NCBI GenBank assembly: GCA_026400535.1
Contig: JAPLOU010000019.1
Location: forward strand, 1 to 64,000
Origin: Hyphomicrobiales bacterium
GTDB lineage: Bacteria > Pseudomonadota > Alphaproteobacteria > Rhizobiales > Beijerinckiaceae
Direction: 5' to 3'
Length of the DNA stretch: 64,000 bases
This document shows, piece by piece, positions 46,061-53,797 of the stretch. The notes under the pieces were generated by a model that ran no database searches, was not told the origin of the DNA, and saw only the letters and a program-made list of their open reading frames with translations. Positions within the stretch are counted from its first letter, which is position 1. Every line of letters begins with the position of its first letter. Position numbers and translations under genes: made by a program.

Positions 46061-46807
46061 TCACAGGGCGAAGCCGCCATCGGCGAGATGGATCTGTCCT
46101 GTGGTGTAGCTGGCTTCGTCGGAGGCGAGATAGACCGCCAGATGGGCGATCTCCTCCGCCGTTCCCAGCCGGCCCATGGGCTGGCGATCGATAAACGCCT
46201 GCCGCGCCTGAGCAACGGTGACGCCTGTCGTTGCGGCCAGCGTCGCGATGCGCTCGTCGAGCGACGGCGACTGGATTGTCCCGGGGCAGATCGCATTGGC
46301 GCGGATGCCCCTCTTGATGAAGTCGGCCGCCACGGCCTTGGTCAGGCCGATCACGGCCGCCTTGGTCGCGCCGTAGACATAGCGGTTTGGAATCCCGCGC
46401 ACCGAGCCCGCGCCCGAGGCGATGTTGACGATGGAGCCATGGCCCTTGGCCAGCATGCCGGGCAGGAAGGCCTGGATCATGCGGTGCATGGACGTGACAT
46501 TCAGGTCGAAGGAAAAGTCCCAGTCGGCCTCGCTGCAATCCAGCACGGTGCCATGATGCACAAAGCCGGCCGCGTTGACGAGGATGTCGACGGGGCCAAC
46601 CTTCGCGGCGAAAGCCTTGACGGCCTTGGTCGAGCGCACGTCGAGCTTGCGTTTGAGCACACGCTCCAAACCGTCGAGCTTGCCGAGATCGATATCGGTG
46701 GCCAGAACACGGGCACCCTCCCGCGCAAAGGCCTGCGCGATGGCACGACCGATGCCTTGTCCTGCGGCGGTCACCACCGCCGTCTTGCCCTTGAGCCGCC
46801 CTGCCAT
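46061..46807 (-). CDS. SDR-family dehydrogenase, 2-keto-3-deoxy-L-fuconate dehydrogenase-like
   Basis: 248 residues. TAAGQGIGRAIA near 13, NAAG near 78, and Tyr/Lys in YVYGATKAAVIG near 145. The rest (CSEADWDFSFDLNV, RQPMGRLGTAEEIAHLAVYL, YTTGQ) resembles bacterial SDRs that oxidise 2-keto-3-deoxy sugar acids, and DHRS6-type hydroxybutyrate dehydrogenases. With the denD-like gene 20 bases downstream, a sugar-acid breakdown step is likely. Confidence 0.85.
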   Translation of the reverse strand: MAGRLKGKTAVVTAAGQGIGRAIAQAFAREGARVLATDIDLGKLDGLERVLKRKLDVRSTKAVKAFAAKVGPVDILVNAAGFVHHGTVLDCSEADWDFSFDLNVTSMHRMIQAFLPGMLAKGHGSIVNIASGAGSVRGIPNRYVYGATKAAVIGLTKAVAADFIKRGIRANAICPGTIQSPSLDERIATLAATTGVTVAQARQAFIDRQPMGRLGTAEEIAHLAVYLASDEASYTTGQIHLADGGFAL

Positions 46808-46995
46808 AGTCTGCTCTCCCTGATCTGCCCCATGCGTCTTCAGCGCATCTTCACGATAGCATGCCGCGCAATCCGTGATTAGGCCAGAGGCTCGCGCATG
46901 CGCATTTCAGATGCGATCATCCCGATGATGCATGTTCCGAGGCGGATGCTGCTGCCGGGGAGGACCGGTTGCGGATGAGGCAGAAGGTTTCGCGC

Positions 46996-47811
46996 TCAGA
47001 CTGCGAGCGCAGTCTGGGCTGCCTTGCTCACGGCATTCATGAGATAGGGCCGCCTGAGTTTGTGGGCGGTGTGCAGCATGGTGTCGACGTCGCGGGTGAA
47101 GAACGGCTTCGACAGGACATGTGCCAGCCCAAGATGCTTCAGCGACTGCGCCAGCCGGTTGTCGATCGAGGGCACGATCGAGACGACCATCAGCTCGGGA
47201 TGGAGGCTCTGGATCTGGCAGGCGGTCTCCAGACCGCTGATGCCGGCCAGGTGGGCATCGATGAACATCACGTCGAAGCTCTGCGTCCGGCTGAGCTTCA
47301 GGGCATGGCCGCCATTGTCGGTTTCGTCGATGTTGACCTTGAATCGGGACGAGTTGATCACCTTGCGCACCACGCTGCGGCTCTGGTCGCCGGCATCGGC
47401 CAGCAGCAGGCGCGTCGGCGTCTGCATGCGCTCGTAGTTCCGGAGAAGGTTCTCGACGTCCTCGCCCATGAACGGCTTCTTGAGATACTCGTAGGCCTGC
47501 AAATCGACGGACAGTATGCTCCAGTTGGGCAGCACCATCGAGGAGGTCAGGATCAGGAACGGGCGGACGCCCTCCGTCCGGGCCTTGTTGATCACATCCG
47601 GACCCGACAGGATCGGCATCGCCACATCCATGATCATGACCTGCACGGACCCGGACCGCAGGATGCCAAGCGCCTCGGGACCAGTCCCGGCTTCGAGACA
47701 TTGCGCGGCAGGGAACACAAGCTTGACCGCTTCGATCAACCGTGCCCGCATCTCGGCCGACGCATCGGCCAGAAGGATGCTTGGAGTCAGGGGTTGGGAC
47801 AGCTGGGTCAT
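46996..47811 (-). CDS. protein with two receiver domains, no output domain
   Basis: 271 residues made of two CheY-like domains. Receiver 1 (about 10-130) has MIMDVAMPILSG with the phospho-acceptor Asp near 61 and Lys in LKKPFMGED. Receiver 2 (about 133-255) has FIDAHLAGISG with Asp near 182 and SKPFFTRDVD. The short tail is not a known output domain. It may act as a phosphate sink, a branching relay, or a protein-binding adaptor. No kinase is nearby. Confidence 0.85.
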   Translation of the reverse strand: MTQLSQPLTPSILLADASAEMRARLIEAVKLVFPAAQCLEAGTGPEALGILRSGSVQVMIMDVAMPILSGPDVINKARTEGVRPFLILTSSMVLPNWSILSVDLQAYEYLKKPFMGEDVENLLRNYERMQTPTRLLLADAGDQSRSVVRKVINSSRFKVNIDETDNGGHALKLSRTQSFDVMFIDAHLAGISGLETACQIQSLHPELMVVSIVPSIDNRLAQSLKHLGLAHVLSKPFFTRDVDTMLHTAHKLRRPYLMNAVSKAAQTALAV

Positions 47812-47928
47812 GTGTCAATTCGCGCTGAAGTGCAGGAGACGACCGAAAGCGTGACGCATGATGGTTGATTTACCGTTAAGACCAATGGATTCGGCGCTGT
47901 CCGGACAGGGACGCGCCGGGCGGCAATA

Positions 47929-48876
47929 TCAAAGCCTTGCACGGGGATGCGCGGCCCGGTAGGCCCCGAGCAACCGGGCACTGTCGACCTTGGTGTAGAT
48001 TTGTGTTGTGGCCAGCGAGGCGTGGCCGAGAAGATCCTGGATGGCCCTCAGATCGCCTCCCCGTCCCAGAAGATGGGTGGCAAAGGAGTGGCGCAGCGCA
48101 TGCGGGGTCGCGCTGTCAGGCAAGCCGAGCGCACCCCGCATCCGCTCGACCGCAAGCTGGATGATCCGTGGCGACAGGGGTCCTCCCTTCGCGCCCACGA
48201 ACAAGGGGCCTTCGTCTTGCAGGGGCCATGGACACTGCGACAGATAGTCAAGGACAGCCGCCCCAACGGCGGCGATGACCGGGACTTCGCGCCGCTTGCC
48301 GCCCTTGCCTGAGACGATGACGCTGTCGCGCCCGTTCACCGGCGCATCGCGCCGGCGCAGGTTGAGTGCTTCCGAGATGCGCAGCCCGCAGCCGTAGAGC
48401 AAAGCCATCACCGCCGCGTCACGCGCCAGGATCCATGGAGCGCGCTCATCCCCCGCACGCGTGGAGACGTCCGCCAGCGCACACGCCGCCTCGGCGGTGA
48501 CCGGGCGGGGCAGCGTCTTCGGAACCCTGGGGCCGCGCACATTGACGATGGCAGATGCCGTGGCGAGCCCGCGCCGCTCCAGATGCCGCGCAAAGGAGCG
48601 CAGGCTTGCAAGCTGGCGCATCAAGGTGCGGCTCTCGATGCCCTCGCGCCGACGCGCAGCCAGAAAGGCACGCACATCGGCCGGCCGCAAGGCTCCGAGC
48701 GCCGCCACGGACGGCTCGTGCTCCAGATGCGCGCCGAGAAACCGGACGAACTGGCGCAGGTCACGCTGGTAGGCTTCGGTCGTATGGGCCGAGAGCCTTC
48801 GCTCATGCGCAAGGCTGGCGAGCCAGACTGTCTCGGCAGCCAGAAGATCGTGAGGCAGGGCCGGAAGCATGCGCAT
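47929..48876 (-). CDS. xerC: tyrosine recombinase XerC
   Basis: Resolves chromosome dimers at dif with XerD. 315 residues; SAM-like N-terminal domain (about 15-105), catalytic domain with Arg in LYGCGLRISEALNL near 155, Lys in SGKGGKRREVPV, HALRHSFATHLL near 250 (His, Arg), GHASLATTQIYTKVD near 280 (His, and the nucleophile Tyr). All six catalytic positions are kept. Divergent from priA with about 100 bases between. Confidence 0.93.
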   Translation of the reverse strand: MRMLPALPHDLLAAETVWLASLAHERRLSAHTTEAYQRDLRQFVRFLGAHLEHEPSVAALGALRPADVRAFLAARRREGIESRTLMRQLASLRSFARHLERRGLATASAIVNVRGPRVPKTLPRPVTAEAACALADVSTRAGDERAPWILARDAAVMALLYGCGLRISEALNLRRRDAPVNGRDSVIVSGKGGKRREVPVIAAVGAAVLDYLSQCPWPLQDEGPLFVGAKGGPLSPRIIQLAVERMRGALGLPDSATPHALRHSFATHLLGRGGDLRAIQDLLGHASLATTQIYTKVDSARLLGAYRAAHPRARL

Positions 48877-48975
48877 CTCGAATCAGGGGTTGACCAACGA
48901 CAGGATGGCAGCCGCCGCTTAACGGCAGACAAACAGGGCTGACCGACGCGCCCGAATCGATGCTATCTGCTGGCG

Positions 48976-51177
48976 ATGGAAGAACGGGACGGAAAGCACG
49001 ACCAGACCGGAACCGGGGCACGCGTCGCGGACGTGCTCATTCCGGTTGCGGTCGACATGGCCTACTCCTACAGCGTGCCCATCGGCCTGACCCTGAACGA
49101 GGGCGATGTGGTGCGTGTGCCTTTGGGCGCGCGCGAAACAACCGGCGTTGTCTGGGCCGTGCGAAGCGGCCAGGGCGGCAACCTGAAGAGCCTTGGCGGG
49201 CGCGTCGATTGCCCGCCCCTGTCGGAGCGGATGCGCCGGCTCGTCGACTGGATCGCCTGGTACACGCTCAATCCACGCGGGTCGGCCCTGTCGCTGGCCC
49301 TGCGCGCACCGGAACCGGATGCAAGGCCCGAACGGATCCGTCTCGGCGTGCGCCGTGCCGGCCCGCCGCCGATCCGGATGACGCCGGCGCGGGGCCGCGC
49401 GATCGCGGCGGCGGAAGGCGGATTGCTGATCGCCAGGGGCGCGCTCAGCGACTTGGCCTGTGTCTCGCCGGCCGTCATCGATGCGCTGGTCGACGAGGGC
49501 ACCTTCGTGGTCGAGCCACTGCCGGTCCCCGACGCAGCCGAACGCCCGGACCCGGAGCATGTGCACCCTGCCCTGTCCGATGGACAACGATCAGCCGCAG
49601 AGCAGTTGGCCGCCCTGTTCGGGCACCGCCAGTTTGCGGCCGCCCTGCTGGAGGGCGTCACCGGATCGGGCAAGACCGAGGTCTATTTCGAAGCGGTCGC
49701 CGAAGCGGTGCGACAGGGCCGCCAGTGCCTGATCCTGATGCCCGAGATCGCGCTGACCGCGCAGTTCATCGACCGCTTCACAGCACGCTTCGGGGTTCCG
49801 CCAGGCCTCTGGCATTCCGGTGTCTCGGGCAGAAGGCGCGACCGGCTGCATGCAGCGGTCGCGTCGGGCGAGGCGCTGGTCGTGGCAGGGGCACGCTCGG
49901 CGCTGTTTCTGCCATTCCGCGACCTTGCCCTCATTGTTGTCGATGAGGAGCACGAGGCCGCCTACAAGCAGGAGGACGGTGCATCCTACCATGCCCGCGA
50001 CATGGCCGTTGTCCGCGGGCGCTTCGAGAATGCTGGCGTGATCCTCGCCTCCGCCACGCCCTCAGTGGAGAGCCGTGTGAATGCGGAGCGCGGGCGCTAC
50101 CTGCATGTCAGGCTCGAGGAGCGCTTCGGCGGCCGAACGTTGCCTGACCTCAAGGCAATTGATCTCACGCGCGATGCGGCCCCGCGCGGCCGCTGGATTT
50201 CGCCGATCCTGGAGACGGAGGTCCGTCGCAATCTGGAAGCCGGTGAGCAGTCCTTGCTGTTCCTCAACCGGCGCGGCTATGCGCCGCTGACGCTGTGCCG
50301 GACCTGCGGGCACCGCTTCCAGTGTCCGAACTGCTCGGCCTGGCTGGTTGACCACCGTTTCCGCCGGGCGCTGGTCTGTCACCATTGCGGCCACATCGAG
50401 CGCCGGCCAGAGGCCTGTCCGAGCTGCGACAGCGTCGACAGCCTGGTGGCGTGCGGACCCGGCGTCGAACGGCTTGCCGAGGAGGTGGCGACCCTGTTTC
50501 CCGAGGCCAGGGCCATCGTTCTGTCGAGTGACTTTCCCGGTGGCACCGATCGCCTGAAGCAGGAATTGCAGGCCGTGGCCGAGGGCGCCTTCCCGATCGT
50601 CATCGGCACGCAGCTTGTCGCCAAGGGACACAATTTTCCAGGCATGACACTGGTCGGGGTCATTGACGCCGATATCGGCCTCGCCTCCGGTGACCCTCGG
50701 GCGGCGGAGCGCACCTTTCAGGTTCTGCAGCAGGTCACGGGACGCGCTGGCCGCGGCGACAGGCCGGGCCGCGCCCTCCTGCAGACCGTCCAGCCCCGCC
50801 ACCCGGTCATCACGGCCCTGCTGAGCGGAGACCCTGAAAGCTTCTATCGCGCCGAGATCGCCTCGCGCGAGGCGGCGGGCCTGCCGCCCTTCGGTCGTTT
50901 GGCTGCGCTCATCGTCTCGGCCGCAGAGCGCAATGACGCTGAACGCCATGCGCGGGATCTCGCCCGCTGTGCCGAGACGCCGGCAGGCGTCATGGTGCTC
51001 GGACCGGCAGAGGCGCCGATCGCCCTGCTGCGCGGCCGCCACCGCATGCGCTTGTTGGTCAAGACGGAGCGCTGCGTCGACCTGCAGGCCTACTTGCGCG
51101 GCTGGCTGAAACGCGGCCCGAAGCAGCGCGGTTCCATCCGCGTCATGGTTGATATCGATCCGCAGAGCTTCTTCTGA
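48976..51177 (+). CDS. priA: primosomal replication protein N' (PriA)
   Basis: 3'-5' helicase that restarts stalled replication forks. 733 residues: N-terminal DNA-binding domain (3'BD, about 15-110), Walker A GVTGSGKTEVYFEAV near 230, DEEHEAAYKQED near 322, then a zinc-binding insertion with eight Cys (CRTCGHRFQCPNC, CHHCGH, CPSC) near 438-490, and helicase motifs TQLVAKGHNFPGMTLV and QVTGRAGRGDRPG. Complete. Start: ATG at 48976. Confidence 0.96.
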   Translation: MEERDGKHDQTGTGARVADVLIPVAVDMAYSYSVPIGLTLNEGDVVRVPLGARETTGVVWAVRSGQGGNLKSLGGRVDCPPLSERMRRLVDWIAWYTLNPRGSALSLALRAPEPDARPERIRLGVRRAGPPPIRMTPARGRAIAAAEGGLLIARGALSDLACVSPAVIDALVDEGTFVVEPLPVPDAAERPDPEHVHPALSDGQRSAAEQLAALFGHRQFAAALLEGVTGSGKTEVYFEAVAEAVRQGRQCLILMPEIALTAQFIDRFTARFGVPPGLWHSGVSGRRRDRLHAAVASGEALVVAGARSALFLPFRDLALIVVDEEHEAAYKQEDGASYHARDMAVVRGRFENAGVILASATPSVESRVNAERGRYLHVRLEERFGGRTLPDLKAIDLTRDAAPRGRWISPILETEVRRNLEAGEQSLLFLNRRGYAPLTLCRTCGHRFQCPNCSAWLVDHRFRRALVCHHCGHIERRPEACPSCDSVDSLVACGPGVERLAEEVATLFPEARAIVLSSDFPGGTDRLKQELQAVAEGAFPIVIGTQLVAKGHNFPGMTLVGVIDADIGLASGDPRAAERTFQVLQQVTGRAGRGDRPGRALLQTVQPRHPVITALLSGDPESFYRAEIASREAAGLPPFGRLAALIVSAAERNDAERHARDLARCAETPAGVMVLGPAEAPIALLRGRHRMRLLVKTERCVDLQAYLRGWLKRGPKQRGSIRVMVDIDPQSFF

Positions 51178-51192
51178 CAATCAGGCGCGCTG

Positions 51193-51471
51193 TCAGCCCG
51201 CAAGGGCGGCCTGAACCATGCTCTGGCTGACCTCGACCATGCTCGCCTGCACCTTGTAGGCCTTGGTGCGCCGGCCAGGGATCATGACGAGGATCACGGT
51301 TTCCGAACCTGGACAGGCCGGATCGGCGCAGACAATCTCGTTGACGGAGATGGTGGCGTCATCGCCGAGGCCAAGGGCGGCGCGGGTCCAGCCCTTGATG
51401 CGGGCGGACACCACCGGATCCCGCCCGGCCTCGTCCGTTCCACCTTTCCAGAGGCCGCCGAGCCGGATCAT
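51193..51471 (-). CDS. small conserved protein downstream of the WD40 gene
   Basis: About 92 residues from ATG 51471; the core reads NEIVCADPACPGSETVILVM, then PGRRTKAYKVQASMVEV. Two Cys five apart could bind a metal. It lies 8 bases after the WD40 gene and shares its operon with a COG0523 GTPase that has a Zur-like box, so a role in zinc economy is possible but only inferred. The sequence is known from many Alphaproteobacteria in the same setting but has no assigned function that I recognise. Confidence 0.7.
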   Translation of the reverse strand: MIRLGGLWKGGTDEAGRDPVVSARIKGWTRAALGLGDDATISVNEIVCADPACPGSETVILVMIPGRRTKAYKVQASMVEVSQSMVQAALAG

Positions 51472-51479
51472 CCGCGCGC

Positions 51480-52499
51480 TCAGGCTGGCAGCGTCAGTAA
51501 CCCGGCCTGGCCATCGGCGCAGCCGAAGAGCAGGCTTTTGCCGGGTTTGTTCCAGCACAGGGCCGTGATGCCCGAGCCCTTGACCGCCGGCCGCGCCAGC
51601 AGTTCCGAGCCATCGGTCAGCCGCAGCAGGAGGATGCAGCCATCCTCATAGCCCGCAGCAATGACGTAAGCGCCGGGATGAAACGCCACCTGCGTCACCT
51701 TCGCGCGCCTGACGCCGCACTCGCGCGGAGCCTTGCCCATCGGCCCGTCCCCCTGAAACGGCCAGATGATGACAGCCTCTGCCCCGCTGGTGGCCAGCCA
51801 ATTGCCATCATGCGACCATGAGAAGGACCGTGTCTTGGCGGGATAACCGCTCATGCGCATGTGCGCGACCTCATCGGTCGGCTTGGCGGGTAGACGCCAG
51901 CCGTGCAGGGCGTTCTCCTGCATCGATGTCACGACGAAGCGTCCATCGGGTGACACGGTGGCGTCGAGATGCGCGCCCTTCCATGCGAGAAGCTGCGTCG
52001 GGGTTGATGTGTTCGGAAACCACAGCGTCGCCCCGTTGTAGTGCGCGATCACAAGCCGGTAGCCCTTGGGCGTGAAGGCGAGACCCTGCGCGGTCGAGGG
52101 CGCCTCGCACTGCTTCAGGCCGCCCTTCTCGTCACGCGCCGTGACGCGTTTGCCGACGCTGAAGGCGACCGCTCCGGCAGGCGTTGCGGCGATGGCGTCG
52201 ATCCAGCCGCCCTTGGCGTCGCGGGCAAGTTCCTTCATCTGGCCATGCGCATCAATGCTGCATACGCGGCCGTCGCAGCCGCCTGTGAACAGATGCCCGC
52301 CTGCGGCCACCGCAGCCAGGAGGCCGCCGGAGCCGTGCACCTCGACCCGCGACTGATCGCCTTGCGCCCCGACCATGACCGCGCCATCCGACAGGGCCAG
52401 CGCCGGGACCTGACCGAGCCAGGCGGCAGCAATGACATGCTCGCCGGCTTCGATCGCGGCGACATGCTGGGTGAGCGAGGCGGGCGCTGTGACGTTCAT
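51480..52499 (-). CDS. WD40-repeat beta-propeller protein
   Basis: 339 residues built of about seven WD40-type blades; clear ones are GGHLFTGGCDGRVCSIDA near 90, SPDGRFVVTSMQEN near 180 (with WKGAHLDATV before it), SWSHDGNWLATSGAEAVIIWP near 230 and ITALCWNKPGKSLLFGCADG near 310. No signal peptide or membrane part, so it is cytosolic and probably a scaffold. It sits between the COG0523 GTPase (18-base gap) and the small Cys protein (8 bases) in one operon. Confidence 0.88.
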   Translation of the reverse strand: MNVTAPASLTQHVAAIEAGEHVIAAAWLGQVPALALSDGAVMVGAQGDQSRVEVHGSGGLLAAVAAGGHLFTGGCDGRVCSIDAHGQMKELARDAKGGWIDAIAATPAGAVAFSVGKRVTARDEKGGLKQCEAPSTAQGLAFTPKGYRLVIAHYNGATLWFPNTSTPTQLLAWKGAHLDATVSPDGRFVVTSMQENALHGWRLPAKPTDEVAHMRMSGYPAKTRSFSWSHDGNWLATSGAEAVIIWPFQGDGPMGKAPRECGVRRAKVTQVAFHPGAYVIAAGYEDGCILLLRLTDGSELLARPAVKGSGITALCWNKPGKSLLFGCADGQAGLLTLPA

Positions 52500-52517
52500 G
52501 CCGGCTTGAATAGGCGA

Positions 52518-53480
52518 TCAGGCGGCGGTCGCAAAGAAACCTTTGCGGATGGCGTCGCGGTCAAGATTGCGGCCGATGAAAACGGCCCTGCTGACGCGCG
52601 CCTCGTCGCTGCGCCAGTCGCGCTGCAGATCGCCGTCGAGAATCATGTGAACGCCCTGAAAGACAAAGCGCTTGGGCTCGTTCCTGAAGGCCAGAATGCC
52701 CTTGCAACGCAGAATGTCTGGACCCTGAACCTGCGTGAGTTCCTGGATCCAGGGCATGAACTTGTCCGGATCGACATCACCGCGGATTTCAAACGACATC
52801 GCGCGGATGTCATCGGCATGATGGTGATGATGGCCTTCCTCGAGGAAGTCGGGCTCGATCTCGAGAATCCGGTCAAGATCGAAGGCATTCCGGTCGAGCA
52901 CGTCGGCAATCGGCAGGGCGCATTTCGTCGTGCGGTGGAGCTTCGCGGTCGGGTTGAGCGTGCGGATCATCGCCTCGACCGCGTCGAGCTCCGCCGCCGT
53001 CACCAGGTCGGTCTTGTTCAGGATGATGACGTCGGCAAAGGCGATCTGGTTCTTGGCTTCGGGGGCGTCCTTCAGCCGCTCGGTCAGATGTTTGGCATCG
53101 GCGACGGTCACCACCGCATCAAGCCTGGCCCGCTCGCCGACATCCTGGTCCATGAAGAAGGTCTGCGCCACCGGTGCCGGATCAGCAAGTCCCGTGGTCT
53201 CGACGATGATGGCGTCGAACGTGCCCTTGCGCTTCATCAACCCGTCGATGATGCGGATCAGGTCGCCGCGCACCGTGCAGCAGATGCAACCATTGTTCAT
53301 CTCGAACACTTCTTCGTCCGCGCCGACGACAAGGTCGTTGTCGATGCCAATCTCGCCGAACTCATTGACGATGACGGCGTATTTCTTGCCGTGCGGCTCG
53401 CTGAGGATGCGGTTGAGCAAGGTCGTCTTGCCGGCGCCGAGGTAGCCGGTGAGCACGGTGACGGGGATTTTGCCTGACAT
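52518..53480 (-). CDS. COG0523 (CobW-like) GTPase metallochaperone
   Basis: 320 residues. P-loop [15 protein letters not shown] at 11-25, metal-binding NGCICCTVRGDL near 63 (CxCC motif), Walker B-like VETTGLADP near 95, NKTD near 155, and a His-rich loop GHHHHHADD near 216. This subgroup hydrolyses GTP to pass zinc to client enzymes when zinc is scarce (ZNG1/YeiR-type). A Zur-box-like palindrome lies about 75 bases upstream, which supports the zinc role over the cobalamin CobW role; no cobalamin synthesis genes flank it. Confidence 0.9.
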   Translation of the reverse strand: MSGKIPVTVLTGYLGAGKTTLLNRILSEPHGKKYAVIVNEFGEIGIDNDLVVGADEEVFEMNNGCICCTVRGDLIRIIDGLMKRKGTFDAIIVETTGLADPAPVAQTFFMDQDVGERARLDAVVTVADAKHLTERLKDAPEAKNQIAFADVIILNKTDLVTAAELDAVEAMIRTLNPTAKLHRTTKCALPIADVLDRNAFDLDRILEIEPDFLEEGHHHHHADDIRAMSFEIRGDVDPDKFMPWIQELTQVQGPDILRCKGILAFRNEPKRFVFQGVHMILDGDLQRDWRSDEARVSRAVFIGRNLDRDAIRKGFFATAA

Positions 53481-53555
53481 GGTGGAGGATCTTTCGCTAA
53501 CCGCGTGTCGTCGCTGCTTGACCCGATGTGGGCATCGGAGTGCTGCTTTTGAAGA

Positions 53556-53570
53556 TGTTATATCATAACA
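53556..53570 (-). promoter_or_regulatory. Zur-box-like operator
   Basis: TGTTATATCATAACA is a perfect 6-3-6 palindrome and resembles known Zur operators (TGTTAT..ATAACA type). It lies 76 bases before the COG0523 start and on the same side, in an AT-rich patch within otherwise GC-rich DNA. It predicts repression when zinc is sufficient. Confidence 0.7.
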
Positions 53571-53600
53571 TATGAACTGTGGTCGCTGTTTGATATCAGG

Positions 53601-53788
53601 TGTTCGCTGCGCTCACAAAACACGCTCTGGGTTGCAGGCGCCGATCCACTGACGCTCCTTGGCCCAGGACCTTGGCCCAGGACCTTGGCCCCGAACCGCG
53701 CTCAGACCCATGCGTTCATCCGGGGCCTGGAAGGGCGAAGCCATGCAAGGAACATGGAGCCCGGACAGTTTTCTGAGCGCAGCGAACG
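53601..53788. repeat. long-spaced inverted repeat enclosing a 13-bp tandem repeat
   Basis: Arms at 53601-53621 and 53768-53788 match at 19 of 21 positions in inverted orientation (core TTCGCTGCGCTCA / TGAGCGCAGCGAA). Between them CCTTGGCCCAGGA occurs twice exactly at 53657 and 53670 and a third time with two changes at 53683. Inverted ends enclosing a short non-coding filler are what a small MITE-like element looks like, but the motif could also be an interspersed palindrome pair. No gene is supported in 53481-53797. Confidence 0.5.
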
Positions 53789-53797
53789 CCCTACACC

